A stretch of 64,000 bases of DNA from Phoebastria nigripes. Lineage: Eukaryota; Chordata; Aves; Procellariiformes; Diomedeidae. A program made the position numbers and the translations under genes. Position 1 is the first letter of the stretch. Each line of letters opens with the position of its first letter. The notes under the pieces were generated by a model, which was not told the DNA's origin, did not search any database, and worked only from the letters and a program-made list of their open reading frames with translations. Shown here in pieces: positions 1-10,515 of this stretch. The DNA lies in the NCBI GenBank assembly GCA_035582835.1, contig JAYKAV010000311.1, positions 124,001 to 188,000 of the forward strand, given 5' to 3'.

Positions 1-2917
1 AAATGAAAGAGGAAAAACTTTCAGAGAGTGTGAAGACATCTTAAGGAAAATTGCTTCCAGAAAATGCATGCTACTTACTAAAAGAAATTTTAAAGTAACC
101 CACAGAAGGTGGCATTGCCAAGAGGATGAAGGAATGGAATGATGCCCTTTGAAAGGAGAAGTTTTGTCCAGATGAGGAAGCAAGTCAAAAACCCCATCAA
201 CTATGGCAAAATAAATGTAAGTCTTAGTAAGACAGTTTCCAAAAGAGTTTGAGCAATACTTGCTGAAGACAGACTACAAAAAAAAGCTTTCTGGAATGCT
301 TCACCAACAGGGAGCAAGGTAGGGATCCTATGCAGTCAAGATGGAAAAGGAGGACTTGAGAAAGATGCAGCTTTCCTGCTATGATCTTGAGAAAAACTTT
401 CTTTAAAGGGATAAGGCTGAGGACCTGCCTCAGTTTTAAATTGCCAGGAGAAGAGGTTTAAAAATAAGCTGATGAAATGAACAGTGACAACTGATAGGAA
501 CTATGTGATGATGACTCAAAAGTTTGCAAGGAGCTCCGACTGAAACAAGCTGAGCTGTTAATTATGGTGTGTGACTTCTGACTTTAGTTCATGTTGGCAG
601 CATAGGAAAGGGAGATGATAATGTAATACCAATAGGACAAATGGGCTGAAAATATAAATAAAGAATACATTGCATGGACACATGGATAAAATCTAGCAGT
701 AGGGGAGAGTTGACATGGCTTTTTTGTAGAGGGAAATCACACTTTTTTTGTGAGCCTGTACTTAAGGGTGGTCCATTTAAGACAGTATATTGGGATGTCA
801 AAAAGCTTTTGACGGGATACCTTACCGAAGACCCTTTAAGAGACAAAATGACTGGAATGACATCTTTACTCCCTTCAGATGAATGGGTTCTTAAAGGAAT
901 GGAACAGAAGATCAGTTTTGCAATGAAGCAAGGTTGCCAGTAGAAGAATGTGCTGGTGAAAGGATTGCTCTGAACTTTCTTTTTGAATTGGGCTTTTCCT
1001 AGTATTCATGGCTGATCTGGAAACTTCCTGCTGGTGAACAGCATGATGGCAATGTCTGTGCATGTGCAGGCTAGTCAAAACTATAAAGAATTGGCTGTAA
1101 AGAATTGCAGAAAATCTTATGGTACCAGGCAAATGGGCAGGTAAAGGACAGCTGAAGTTCAGTGATAGTGAATGCAAGGTAACACATAGGAAGAAAAGCA
1201 GCTCTAATTATTCACACAATATTAAGCGCTAAATTAGTTGTTGCTCTTCGGCTTTCTAGTTAGCTCAAGAGTTTTCTGAAAATGTCTCTGGATTGCTGAC
1301 TGAGAAAGGTCAGTCTTTTATTTGCCCCATTCTTACAATGTCTGCAACACCGACTGCTGGCTTCTGGCAGAGAGGAGATACTGAGCTAAACAGAGCTTTG
1401 ATCTGATCCCTCTAGCTGCTGCAATGAAACCCAGAGTTGTTTTTTGAAGCTTGGAGGTGGACGTTCTTGTCACAGTGAGCTGCTCAAAGAAGCCAAATAT
1501 GTAACCATGTTGTAAATGAAAATAGTCAGATTTTGTTAGAATAAACATTAGAATACTTCTGTTCTTAGGTGGAGAACGCTTCAGGTCACTAAGGCAGAAA
1601 TAAACAGAACAGAATAAACAGAAATAAAAAGAACTCTTGATCAACTTTCCTCCTGCCCATCCTGTCCTTGAGGTGGATTGTTGTTTCCTGTCTTGGTTTT
1701 AATGAACTCTGCACCTTTGGAGCTGTATCTACAGTTCCTTTAGACTTCAGGAAATCTTTCCATCACCTCTGAGGCCTGGCTGTTTGCTTTTTGTAGGAGT
1801 CTCCTTTCTTCTCTGAGCTCTTCTGTTGGCACACCTGTGGTCCCACAAGTACTTTCTTCTTGGGTAGTCTCAGTCACTTCTCCAGAGAATGAATAATCAC
1901 TCCTTCATCTCGTGTCTTAAAGGCACATAACTTGAAAACATAAACCAAAATAATCATACCATCACATCTCTTGTTTGTTTGGGGTTTTTTGTCTGCTTAA
2001 GATCTTGTCTAGGCCAAAGGAGTGCTTTGTCTTCATTGAAAAAAATTTGCAGTGATGTAGATCCTCTGGACAAGACTTCTAAATGTAGAAGTACTGAGTT
2101 GCTACAGCTTGCCTTGTTTTCCTTGACTTTTTCTGCTATTGTATTTGTAGATTGTTAATGTGTTTTTAACCATTTGGTACAGGTTGTAACACTTACCAGC
2201 CCTGCAACGTGCTCAAGCCTTCAGCTGAGCCTCGTTAGTTACCTCTTCGAGCTCTGAGTATTTTTTCTGATGCAAAGTTTGGAGTTGAGATATATTTAAT
2301 ATTTGGTGTTCTTGGCATTAGGGAGCCTGTTTCACTGGGATTGGTACAGATGCAGTGAGCCTGAATGTATTGAGGTTATTTTTAAATAAATGGCTCTTTG
2401 TTTGCTTGTCGTCTTTTATTCTTGCCTAATCCTGAGTTCCTCCCACATGCATCAAGCTGAAAGTGGGTTTTTTCCAATTGTTGGGGGTTGGAATCATGTG
2501 ATAACATCACAGTCCTTTGTCTTGGGCCAAGAGAGAGTGGATTTTTTGAATCTCAAGCTTCCCCNCCCCCTTCAGCAGAAAGCCTTTCTATATTGTTCCA
2601 GTTGTCTTCAGATCATTGATAGAATCATTTAGATTTTGCCATGTAGTTTGCTGCGTTAATTCCTACACGCTCCCCTTCTATGTTTGACATCTACATTTTT
2701 CCCCCCTCTCATTCCTTTTCTAACATCTGTATGAACTTTCTTTGTGTTACCAGTTAGTTGCTAGCTTCTGCTGTTTTATTTTGGTAAGTACCCTCTGCTT
2801 TGCTCCCATCAGCCTTGGATTACAGAAGCAAGAGGTTCTTTTCCCTTCACATCCTTGAAGCGTAGTGCAGTCAACAAGGCCAGGGTTTCACTCAGAGGCT
2901 CTCAGTCTAGAATACTG

Positions 2918-2925
<8 letters not shown>

Positions 2926-2958
<33 letters not shown>
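2926..2958 (+). repeat. poly-A homopolymer (33 nt)
   Basis: An uninterrupted run of 33 A. No retroelement body was recognised on its 5' side, so I cannot call it a retroposon tail. It may be slippage-expanded simple sequence. Confidence 0.95.
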
Positions 2959-2961
<3 letters not shown>

Positions 2962-3505
2962 GTTGTTTTTTCTTTTTTCCTTGTCTAGATGATTCTGATG
3001 ATTCTGCTTGGTGAAGTCTTGCACTTGCTTTTATGAGAATGATCTGAGCCAATTAGCTACAAAAGCTGGCAGGAATCGATTCACACAGTTTTTTCTAAGA
3101 AGCACCTTGATGCATTGTGGGAGAGAGTGCAAGTTTTGCAGTGCTCCTGTGTGACAGCAGAGCAAACGCCACCGACCAGTTAAACATTTGGGGACGTGCT
3201 CCAGAACATCGTGATTTGTGGGTTATGAACTTTGGTGACTTCTGGTTTAAATTTATACAGGGGCAGCTTATATTTGCTCTTGTGCTACACTGTCATCCTT
3301 TAGCTTAAGTAGTTCTTCTTTCTTACCTTATCTATCAAGAAATCGGCAACTATCAATGTTTTAAAAAGAGGAAAGGTTGCTTTTTAAGTGATTAGCTGAT
3401 TTATTTTTGTTATTGAGCAGATTCCCAGAGGTCTAAATTGAGTCACATACAGAGTCTGTCAGTATGGGTATAGATGCTTAATTTGTATCTGTGATGAGGT
3501 GGATT

Positions 3506-3690
3506 GGGGGGGGGGGGGGGGGGGGGGGGGTTTTGGGGGGGGGGGGGGGGGGGGGGTGTCAGCACCCATAGGGTGCGCCCCGCCCCGGGCCGAGCCCCGC
3601 GGCCCTCGCCCGTAAGTACCTGCCCGCTCCCCCCGCGGTGCGCGGCGCGGGTGGGGGCGCGGGCCGCGGCTCTGTGGGGGGGGGGGGGTG
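3506..3690 (+). promoter_or_regulatory. CpG-rich islet flanked by long G runs; possible alternative promoter/first exon
   Basis: A run of 25 G, then TTTT, then 22 G (3506-3556) precedes about 110 bases of extreme GC content with many CpGs and GC-box-like CGCCCCGCCCC near 3577. A further G run closes it at about 3675-3689. The flanks are ordinary AT-rich intron. At 3612 there is a good splice-donor match (GTAAGT) preceded by CCTCGCCC. The islet could be a small CpG island or alternative non-coding first exon. It is not canonical exon 1: no ASK1 peptide is encoded, and the base before the donor is C, whereas G is needed to make the Asp codon with exon 2. The pure G runs could also be a sequencing or gap-filling artefact. 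Confidence 0.35.
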
Positions 3691-5732
3691 TGGGGGTGTG
3701 TTTGTTTTTTCTGTACTGTGCCTCAAGGAACTCTTCCTCCTGTGATGATGATGTATCTAGGGTTCCTGAACGAGTGGATGTTGCATCCATGTCTGTATGG
3801 AGGGTAAAATTTCCTTACCCACTGGAACAATACGTGACTCTCAATCTTAGGCAGAAGTAGGGAGGTATTTTCTTGCATCCCTGCAGGTGTTGTGGTGTCT
3901 GGTGCCTTCTTTGTATCGAACCTAGATGACCTCACTTTCCATCTACACAATCACTAACTGATCCGGGAGGCAACTGATCCGGCGCACTCACCCCACCCCT
4001 CCAAGCCAGCAGATAGACTTACTCAGTTGTCTCATTGGGTATTAACCATGCTAGATCTGATACAAACATGTGGGGGAGGGTCAGGACCTCCCCTAACAGT
4101 AACAGCTAGCTGTTAGAAGAGTTCATCTGAAATGAAATCATAGCTGTTGCTTGTGAGTCTAGGTGTAGAAGTTCACTTAAATTCAAGAGAAGTTTGACTC
4201 AGTTTAACTATTCAGGGAGCAGTGGGGTTAATACCAGTCTGAGGGCAACATGGTACTGTTCTATTTGAGGGTAACTTGTTGTTCTTTGTGTGTTAGGTGC
4301 CCTAGTTATTTCTGTCTCTACTTTGTGCTACACAGCATCCAGAAAGGAACACCACCAGACTGCTGGGCTTGCGTTGCATCTGCTGGGAACGTGCGCTCGG
4401 AAATTCCCCTTGGAGTAGATTGCAGGACTGGCTCTAGTTTGTACTTGAGTGATGCAGGATCTCTGCTTCCATTTCGTAACAATGACACTACTTGAGCCAG
4501 GATTACTATAAGGATCCTGAACCATAATGCTGTATGCTAGATAAGAACTAGCACATGTCCATCACGTGCTCTTGCGCATACTTTGCACATCAGTTGGAGC
4601 TTCTACAAATACCGTGCTTTTCCTCTAGTATATGGCATATTTAACTTGCCTGTACAGTCATTACCTGCTTTTCCTTCCCCATATCCGAGCCTCGGACACT
4701 TCTATAAAGCTGTTCTTTTTCTGGCTAGCCTCTCCCAACAGACTGGCTCGGCTGGACTGGTTTCCTGGGAGGTCAGCCATTCCCCTGTGTTTAGGTGTTC
4801 TCACCCCAGTGGCTCCCATCAATTGTTTCCGGTCTTGGAGACATAGGAGACGCTCTTGACAGGAAATGTCTGATTCCAGTGGTGCTGACGAGTCAGTGAC
4901 GCCGTGGTTTGCATGGTTGAACCAGAAATACCAAGCTGTACTGACGTGGTGCTGGGATTTCCAAAGCAGGTTTCCTACCTCATGCAGGCAGTCTCTGGGT
5001 AAAGAGGAAGATACCTGTGCCAAGCATAGAGAACCATGAAGAAGTTAAAGTAGATAAGGATGTTGTTTGCTTGTTTCTGAAAGCTTACCCAACAGTAAAT
5101 GTTATCATGGCTTGCCAAAACCATTGTTACAATGCTGAATGGAGAACTGCTACTGCAGTATGAAAAACGCTTAGCGTTCAGACTTGCACTGAAATAAATT
5201 TTGTCGCAAGCCCTTTTCTTCCTATATCTCTGTCAGAGTATCTTACTGTGTCTTTTAACCCCCAAGTGGAAAAGAACCCTAAATATTGGTCTGTCTCAGA
5301 AGTTGCTGTTATCAGCTTTCCTTTTGCCCTGATTAATTGTGGGACAATGAATGTAAGGCAGTGGCCATGTGTTTAATACCGATTAATTAGAAGATAATAG
5401 CAAACATAAACATTCATTAGTTTTATAGCTGCTCTGTTTGTATTCATTATTTTTCCTGGCAGCACTGTAGTAAGCAGGTAGTATCAAAAAGTAGGGTGTA
5501 CGTGTATGATGTCTCAGAGCATTTATTTAAACATTCTTCTTTGCCCTGTTATATTTTAAACAATGAGTAGGAGATGAACTTTGACCACTGCATTTCATTT
5601 ATGGCTTTCTTGGTGACTAAAGGCATTGGTAATATCCAAGAGCCAAAGGGCTTTATATCCACTAATGGACACTTACCCTTCTTGACCGTGTTATCATGTA
5701 TAATCTTGAGTTTTTACCATTTCTTAAGAAAG

Positions 5733-5793
5733 GTTAATTAGTAGAGATTTTTAGTTAATTAGTAGAGATTTTTAGTTAATGAGTACAGATTTA
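5733..5793 (+). repeat. 21-bp tandem repeat, about 3 copies
   Basis: A 21-bp AT-rich unit beginning GTTAATTAGTAGAG occurs at 5733-5753 and 5754-5774 as identical copies. A third copy at 5775-5793 is diverged and slightly shortened. It abuts a CR1 3' fragment. Confidence 0.85.
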
Positions 5794-5795
5794 AC

Positions 5796-5851
5796 AGTTG
5801 GACTTGATGATCTTAAAGGTCTTTTCCAACCTAAACAATTCTGTGATTCTC
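5796..5851 (+). mobile_element. CR1 retrotransposon 3'-end fragment
   Basis: About 55 bp matching the extreme 3' end of avian CR1 LINEs in sense orientation. It contains the conserved TTGGACTTGATGATCTTAAA block, the TTTTCCAACCTAAA block, and an ending TTCTGTGATTCT typical of the CR1 3' terminus. It is severely 5'-truncated, as most CR1 copies are. Confidence 0.8.
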
Positions 5852-7363
5852 AGTCTTTGCACAGATAGCTTAAAATGAGCTAAGTGGATTTACACTGCAG
5901 GTAAGAATAGTTGGTAACACAGTTGTAATATATGCCAAGCTTCACAGAGATGTGTCCTTTTCCACTGCTTCTCAGGCAAGAAGGGTCAAGTCGACTGCCT
6001 CCAATTCCATCACGTGAATCTGGTTTCCCAGGATAATAAGAAGCCGATTCCCAGTGTAGTGGTATTTTGTTCTCTGGAATGTGTTGATGGTGTGTTTCAA
6101 ACTATGGTTGGTATAGATGTTAGCCTAACAACATAGTGTGACTGCTCTGTGGCTGTTGCTGTGTCTGCAGCTCCGTGTGTGGTTACCCAGCTAATGTGTA
6201 GGTAGGCAGCTTCATTACAGGCAGCTTGGTTGCTGTCAGCAGGCAGGTGGAGCGCAGGGTGGTTTAGGAAATGGACACCGAGAGCTTACTGAACTGCCTG
6301 CTTCTGCTACCTAGGCCGGAGCTAAGCTCTAGTCTCATGCTTGTTATATGCTTCGGTCACATCCGTATAGGCATGCCAGTTGTTTAAGGAGATGGGAGAG
6401 AAGGCTGTGGCTAGACTTACTGTATTGTTCGTAAACTAGCAAGACACAGTAATTTACTGCAAGANTCATTTTAAGACTTTTTAGTCGTAACGTCAAAGAT
6501 GACTAGCAAAGGCAAAGACCATACTATCCCTGTTTTCTTTAAATAGTATCAGTGATCTGTAACCAGGTCCACTTCCATGAGGTAGAGAAAGCGAAATTTA
6601 ATCTTGTGCGCAAGACCAAAGTAAGGGATAAAACTTACTCTTTCCTGCAACCTGTGGAGTTGCAAGAATTGCCGTTCTTCCACTTCCCTGACTCTTGCTC
6701 CTGTTTTGCCCAGCGTGCTTCCATACCCACCCTGCTCATTAGTCTGCTGGAGCCTGAACAGACTTTCTTTGCTGCAACATAGAAGATGTGCAAGAGCATT
6801 TGCAGTGAATTGTCAGTCCCTGGTCTTCAGAGTGCTTCATCCTGAGGGCTTAGGTGTTGAGAGGGCTCTACTCTGATTCCTGCACTTGGTCGATTAGTGT
6901 TTTACTTGCCTTGAAACTGAAACTGCAAATAGTTTGATAAATGGGTTTTATTCCAGAGATAGACTGTAGAGATAATTCTTCCACCTTCATTGAAATACCA
7001 TTTCGCCACTTGTGAAATTGCATTTTTCCAGTCAATTGAAAACATATCTTTCATTGCAGCAGGCTGTTAGATGAATTTCGTCTGGGGGAAATAAGAGTGA
7101 AAGCCTGATAAACTGCCAGAATCCCATTTATGTATTGATGACCAAACAGTTGTTCTGGGCTTAGCTAAATCCTGGCTCTTCTGAACTACTGAGAATTTTG
7201 ATGTGTGTTTGCTTGAGTTGGATTTGTCTTGAAAACCATCAGTCTTGCTCAGCTTTGCTAAACTTCTAATCATACTTTAAGTAACTGAATATAGTATTTA
7301 GCTGCTTTATGGTGCACTTGACAGTACATTTCAGGTGCTTTATAGGAATCTTTACTACTACCT

Positions 7364-7364
<1 letters not shown>

Positions 7365-7416
<52 letters not shown>

Positions 7417-7427
7417 ACCCCCCCCCC
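7365..7427. repeat. poly-C tract (52 C, A, 10 C)
   Basis: Fifty-two consecutive C, one A, then ten more C in an otherwise AT-rich intron. The minus strand is a long G run able to form G-quadruplex and the plus strand could form i-motif. Homopolymers this long are rarely assembled accurately, so the length is uncertain. The minus-strand open frames here encode only poly-glycine and are not genes. Confidence 0.9.
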
Positions 7428-8048
7428 ATGAGCTTCCATTTGGTGCTTTGTATTTGACTTCTGAACTTCTGACCAGTGCTCCATACACCGATCCCTCTTT
7501 TGGTCAGAGGAGTTTCTCTCCTGATGTTGTTAAAGAAGATAGTCAGAAATGGGTCTGTCAGAAGAGTTGGTTTAGGGTATAGGGGTTTTTTAATTGGATA
7601 GTCACCTGGTCCCAAAAGTGCACATACTTTTTGTGGCTTGTTGGAACTGCAGATAAGAATTTGGCTGTTCCCCCTTGGAAACTGTGGTACCAGCCCTGAG
7701 GGCTAGCCCGGACTTTAGAAATCTGACCTCTTTGTCATGAATGACAACTTCATCTTAAAATACATAACTGCTGGAGCGAGAAGGAAAATTTCACAGAAGT
7801 TGGACCTATTCTAAGGAAGATACTGCTTTATCAAATGAGATTATCCAGAAGATGTGGATTTCACAGAAGTCTTAAAATATAAAGGAAAGAGATCCCCTTT
7901 AGTTACATAAGAAATATAAGTACCATGACAGAGTTTATACCAGTATCTTAGTGTAATTTTTTTACAAATGTTTCCTTTTTGATGTGATCCTTCCCTCCTC
8001 TGTTTAAGTAACTCAGGGCTTTTGTTTGTTGTTTTTTTGTGTGTTTTG

Positions 8049-8075
8049 TTTTTTTTTTTTTTTTTTTTTTTTTTT
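8049..8075 (+). repeat. poly-T homopolymer (27 nt)
   Basis: An uninterrupted run of 27 T within a T-rich segment. It is simple sequence with no element attached that I can recognise. Confidence 0.95.
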
Positions 8076-10375
8076 GTATTGCTATGACGGGACCCAAGAA
8101 CGTTTCTTACAGTGTGGCCCTCAGTCAGATCTGTTGTAACAATTATGTTAAATGGATTTGGCCAGCTGATCTTGATGGTAGTACACGCACACACACACAC
8201 AAAACATACCATATATTTTTTTCTTTTTTAAAGGGTTGTTCTTTCCTCCTTCATGGTCCTGGGAACTTGCCATTTTGACAGGATTTCTCAAGTATTTTCT
8301 GTATTCTGAGTTTGATCAGGCTCTATCACCTTATTTTTCTTTAAGTAATATTTCTCTTTTAATCTTAGTTTTGCAGCTCTAGTGAGAGCACGTTATCTTG
8401 CAAGATTTGAGAATTAAGTCATGGCAAGTTGCGCAAATTTTCCTCCTGCTCAATGTAACAGAAGTGTACCATAGACTTACAGTTGCTCAAGATTAGACTT
8501 TTATATGAATAAGAGTAGTTAAAAATAGAGCTTGTGTTATGGCAACTTCCTAAAGAAAATAAACAAGCCCTAATTTCACCCAAACAACAACAATATAGTA
8601 GTGATATTGTCATTCTTGTTTGGCTTTTGTGATGTCTCAGTTTCCTAAAATTAATGAAAGTCAGCACATGTATGATCTTAGCAATGCACTGCCTTTTTTA
8701 CTTCAATAAAATCTATTTGATGGAATCCATACTACAGATATTTATGTGAAATTGGACAGAGGGAGATTCTTAGAACACATAATATGAAACTTTCAGAGAA
8801 CATAATTTAATATTTGATTTTTGAGGGGAAAAAAATTCCCTTTTTTATACCATGTTAGTCTCCTCTCTTTTAATCTTGTTTCTTGAAGAGCCTAGGTTTG
8901 TATAGCCAAATGTTGTCTGTTCATCCCCCAGTGTGTATCTATCCTTTACTCAGCTTTTTAATAATTTCTAAGCCTGTAAGCCAGTTACAGTAAAGTATGC
9001 CTGAAGAGTAGATGTCTCAAAGATGTTACCTTTCAACAAGTTGGAGAGACACCCTTGCTGCCTTCCCAGTTGAGAGCATGGCCACAAGGCTTATCTTTTA
9101 TTAAATATCTTCGTTACAGTTTTGATGATCTAAGGAAATAGGCAAGGTGAAAGTTGTGGTTAGAGGTAGAATCTCTTATTAGATCGATTAGAATAGAGAA
9201 ATTAGAGGGTACGTAAGCTTTTTGCCTACTGAGCTTGTCTTGCTATCTGTCTCTTCTGTCCTAAAAGCATCCACAGGAAGGGGAAAGCAGGGAGAGACAC
9301 TGGAAACCAGGCTGCTTTTTTTGTTCCACTCTTAACAGAACTATATGTCTCTGAATTTATTTATTTATTTCTTTTCCCCCCTCTGAAAGAAAAGAAAAAA
9401 CTGAATTGGGTGAAGAGACAGAAGGGTGGTTGCAGGAGAGGTGGAGATGAGTCAGTTTTCTTGTTTTGCTCTCTTGATCTCACAAGAGTTTTGCAGTGCA
9501 AATATGCTGCCTGTTATAATAGAAGCCTTAACTATTTCTGCTGACACTTTGTAATTGCCTCTTGTTTTACTTTTACATTGGTGTGAATCTGGGCAAGTGA
9601 AACACGTTTTAAGAGAAATTGTGGACTACATTCCTTGTTTTGTAAGCATTTGTGCGTGTGCTTAATTTTATTCATGCAGGTAAAATTTATTATGAACAGA
9701 ATTCTCTGCACAATAAAGTTCTTACTTATATGGGGGTTTCTGTGGCTTTATGTATTCACTCCCTCTTTCCTTCTCTTCTGCTGTGCCTTGTCCTTTTCTT
9801 TCTCTCTAGTCTTTCTATTTGAATCAAAATAGATCTGAATGGTAATTTATATTGGAACTTTACTCTTGCCTTTCAATTTATGGCTGTTTTCTTCCAAAGT
9901 TCTAATACAGAATCTATACAATATGTTCTGCAGTGATGTACATATATCGCATGAATTTTTATTGCAACTTGCACAGAGGGTGAAAATACACTTCAAATGT
10001 AATTTTTTTTTTTTTTTTTTTTAATAAGGTCATCAATCATCATGAGTAGATTAACCAAACGGATTTTATTCTCCAAGGCACCAAATGAACTTTTTGCCTT
10101 TTCTTGATTAGTGATGTTTTACCCCTTTTTACCTGAGGAAATAAAGGTCTCATTTAAAGGAAAAAAAAAAGGCGGGGGGGGGAGGCGGAGGAAGGAAGAA
10201 AGAGAAGAGAAAAAATTAAACCACATCCTGCTGACTACATTCAAAATTCAGACATAACAGCTAAAATGGGGAAATCCCTCTATATCTCTTGCAAATTGTG
10301 TGAAGAGACATGGCGTTAGAAGTATTTGGCTGTCAGCAACGTGTGGCATTGACAATTTTTCATGTCTTTCTGCAG

Positions 10376-10515
10376 ATATTGCTGTCGTAGAGATGAGTGA
10401 TGCCTTCCGTCAGCCTTCCCTGTTCTACCACCTGGGAGTCAGGGAGAGCTTCAGCATGGCTAACAACATTATCCTCTACTGTGATACAAACGCGGAGTCT
10501 CTGCAGTCACTGAAG
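10376..10515 (+). CDS. MAP3K5: MAP3K5 exon 2: thioredoxin-binding domain, first part
   Basis: ASK1 is a redox- and stress-responsive cytosolic MAP kinase kinase kinase that phosphorylates MKK4/7 and MKK3/6 to activate JNK and p38. This exon starts after TTTCTGCAG with AT, completing a split Asp codon, and encodes 46 residues from IAVVEMSDAF to SLQSLK. By alignment these are human ASK1 residues 151-196, inside the N-terminal thioredoxin-binding domain. The Cys in ILYCDTN corresponds to Cys185, one of the redox-relevant cysteines. Ala-Glu replaces Ser-Asp after CDTN compared with the human protein. The donor is AAG|GTAGCT and the exon ends in phase 0. The paralogue MAP3K15 is similar here, but the kinase-region exon favours MAP3K5. 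Confidence 0.93.

Larger units (their letters stand above)
1..10375 (+). other. MAP3K5: MAP3K5 intron 1 (3' part)
   Basis: Non-coding sequence upstream of the first recognisable MAP3K5 exon. I looked for the end of human-like exon 1 (the segment leading to Asp150) and found nothing like it, so exon 1 should lie upstream of the window. Open frames here are short, low-complexity or lack any family signature. Contents listed separately are a poly-A run, a G-run-flanked CpG islet, a 21-bp tandem repeat, a short CR1 end, a poly-C tract and a poly-T run. An (AC)n stretch occurs near 8183-8201 and a G/A-rich stretch at about 10159-10215. The remainder is AT-rich with no supported feature. Confidence 0.8.

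Noticed and set aside
3504..3860. Open frames on both strands rich in Gly or Pro (a possible exon 1 of MAP3K5, whose human N-terminus is also Gly/Pro-rich)
   Set aside because: The glycine/proline residues come from homopolymer G runs. No ASK1 exon 1 peptide is encoded, and the donor at 3612 leaves the wrong base for the exon 1/exon 2 split Asp codon.
7266..7615. Minus-strand poly-glycine open frames
   Set aside because: They are translations of the long C tract in several frames at once, with no conserved sequence outside it.
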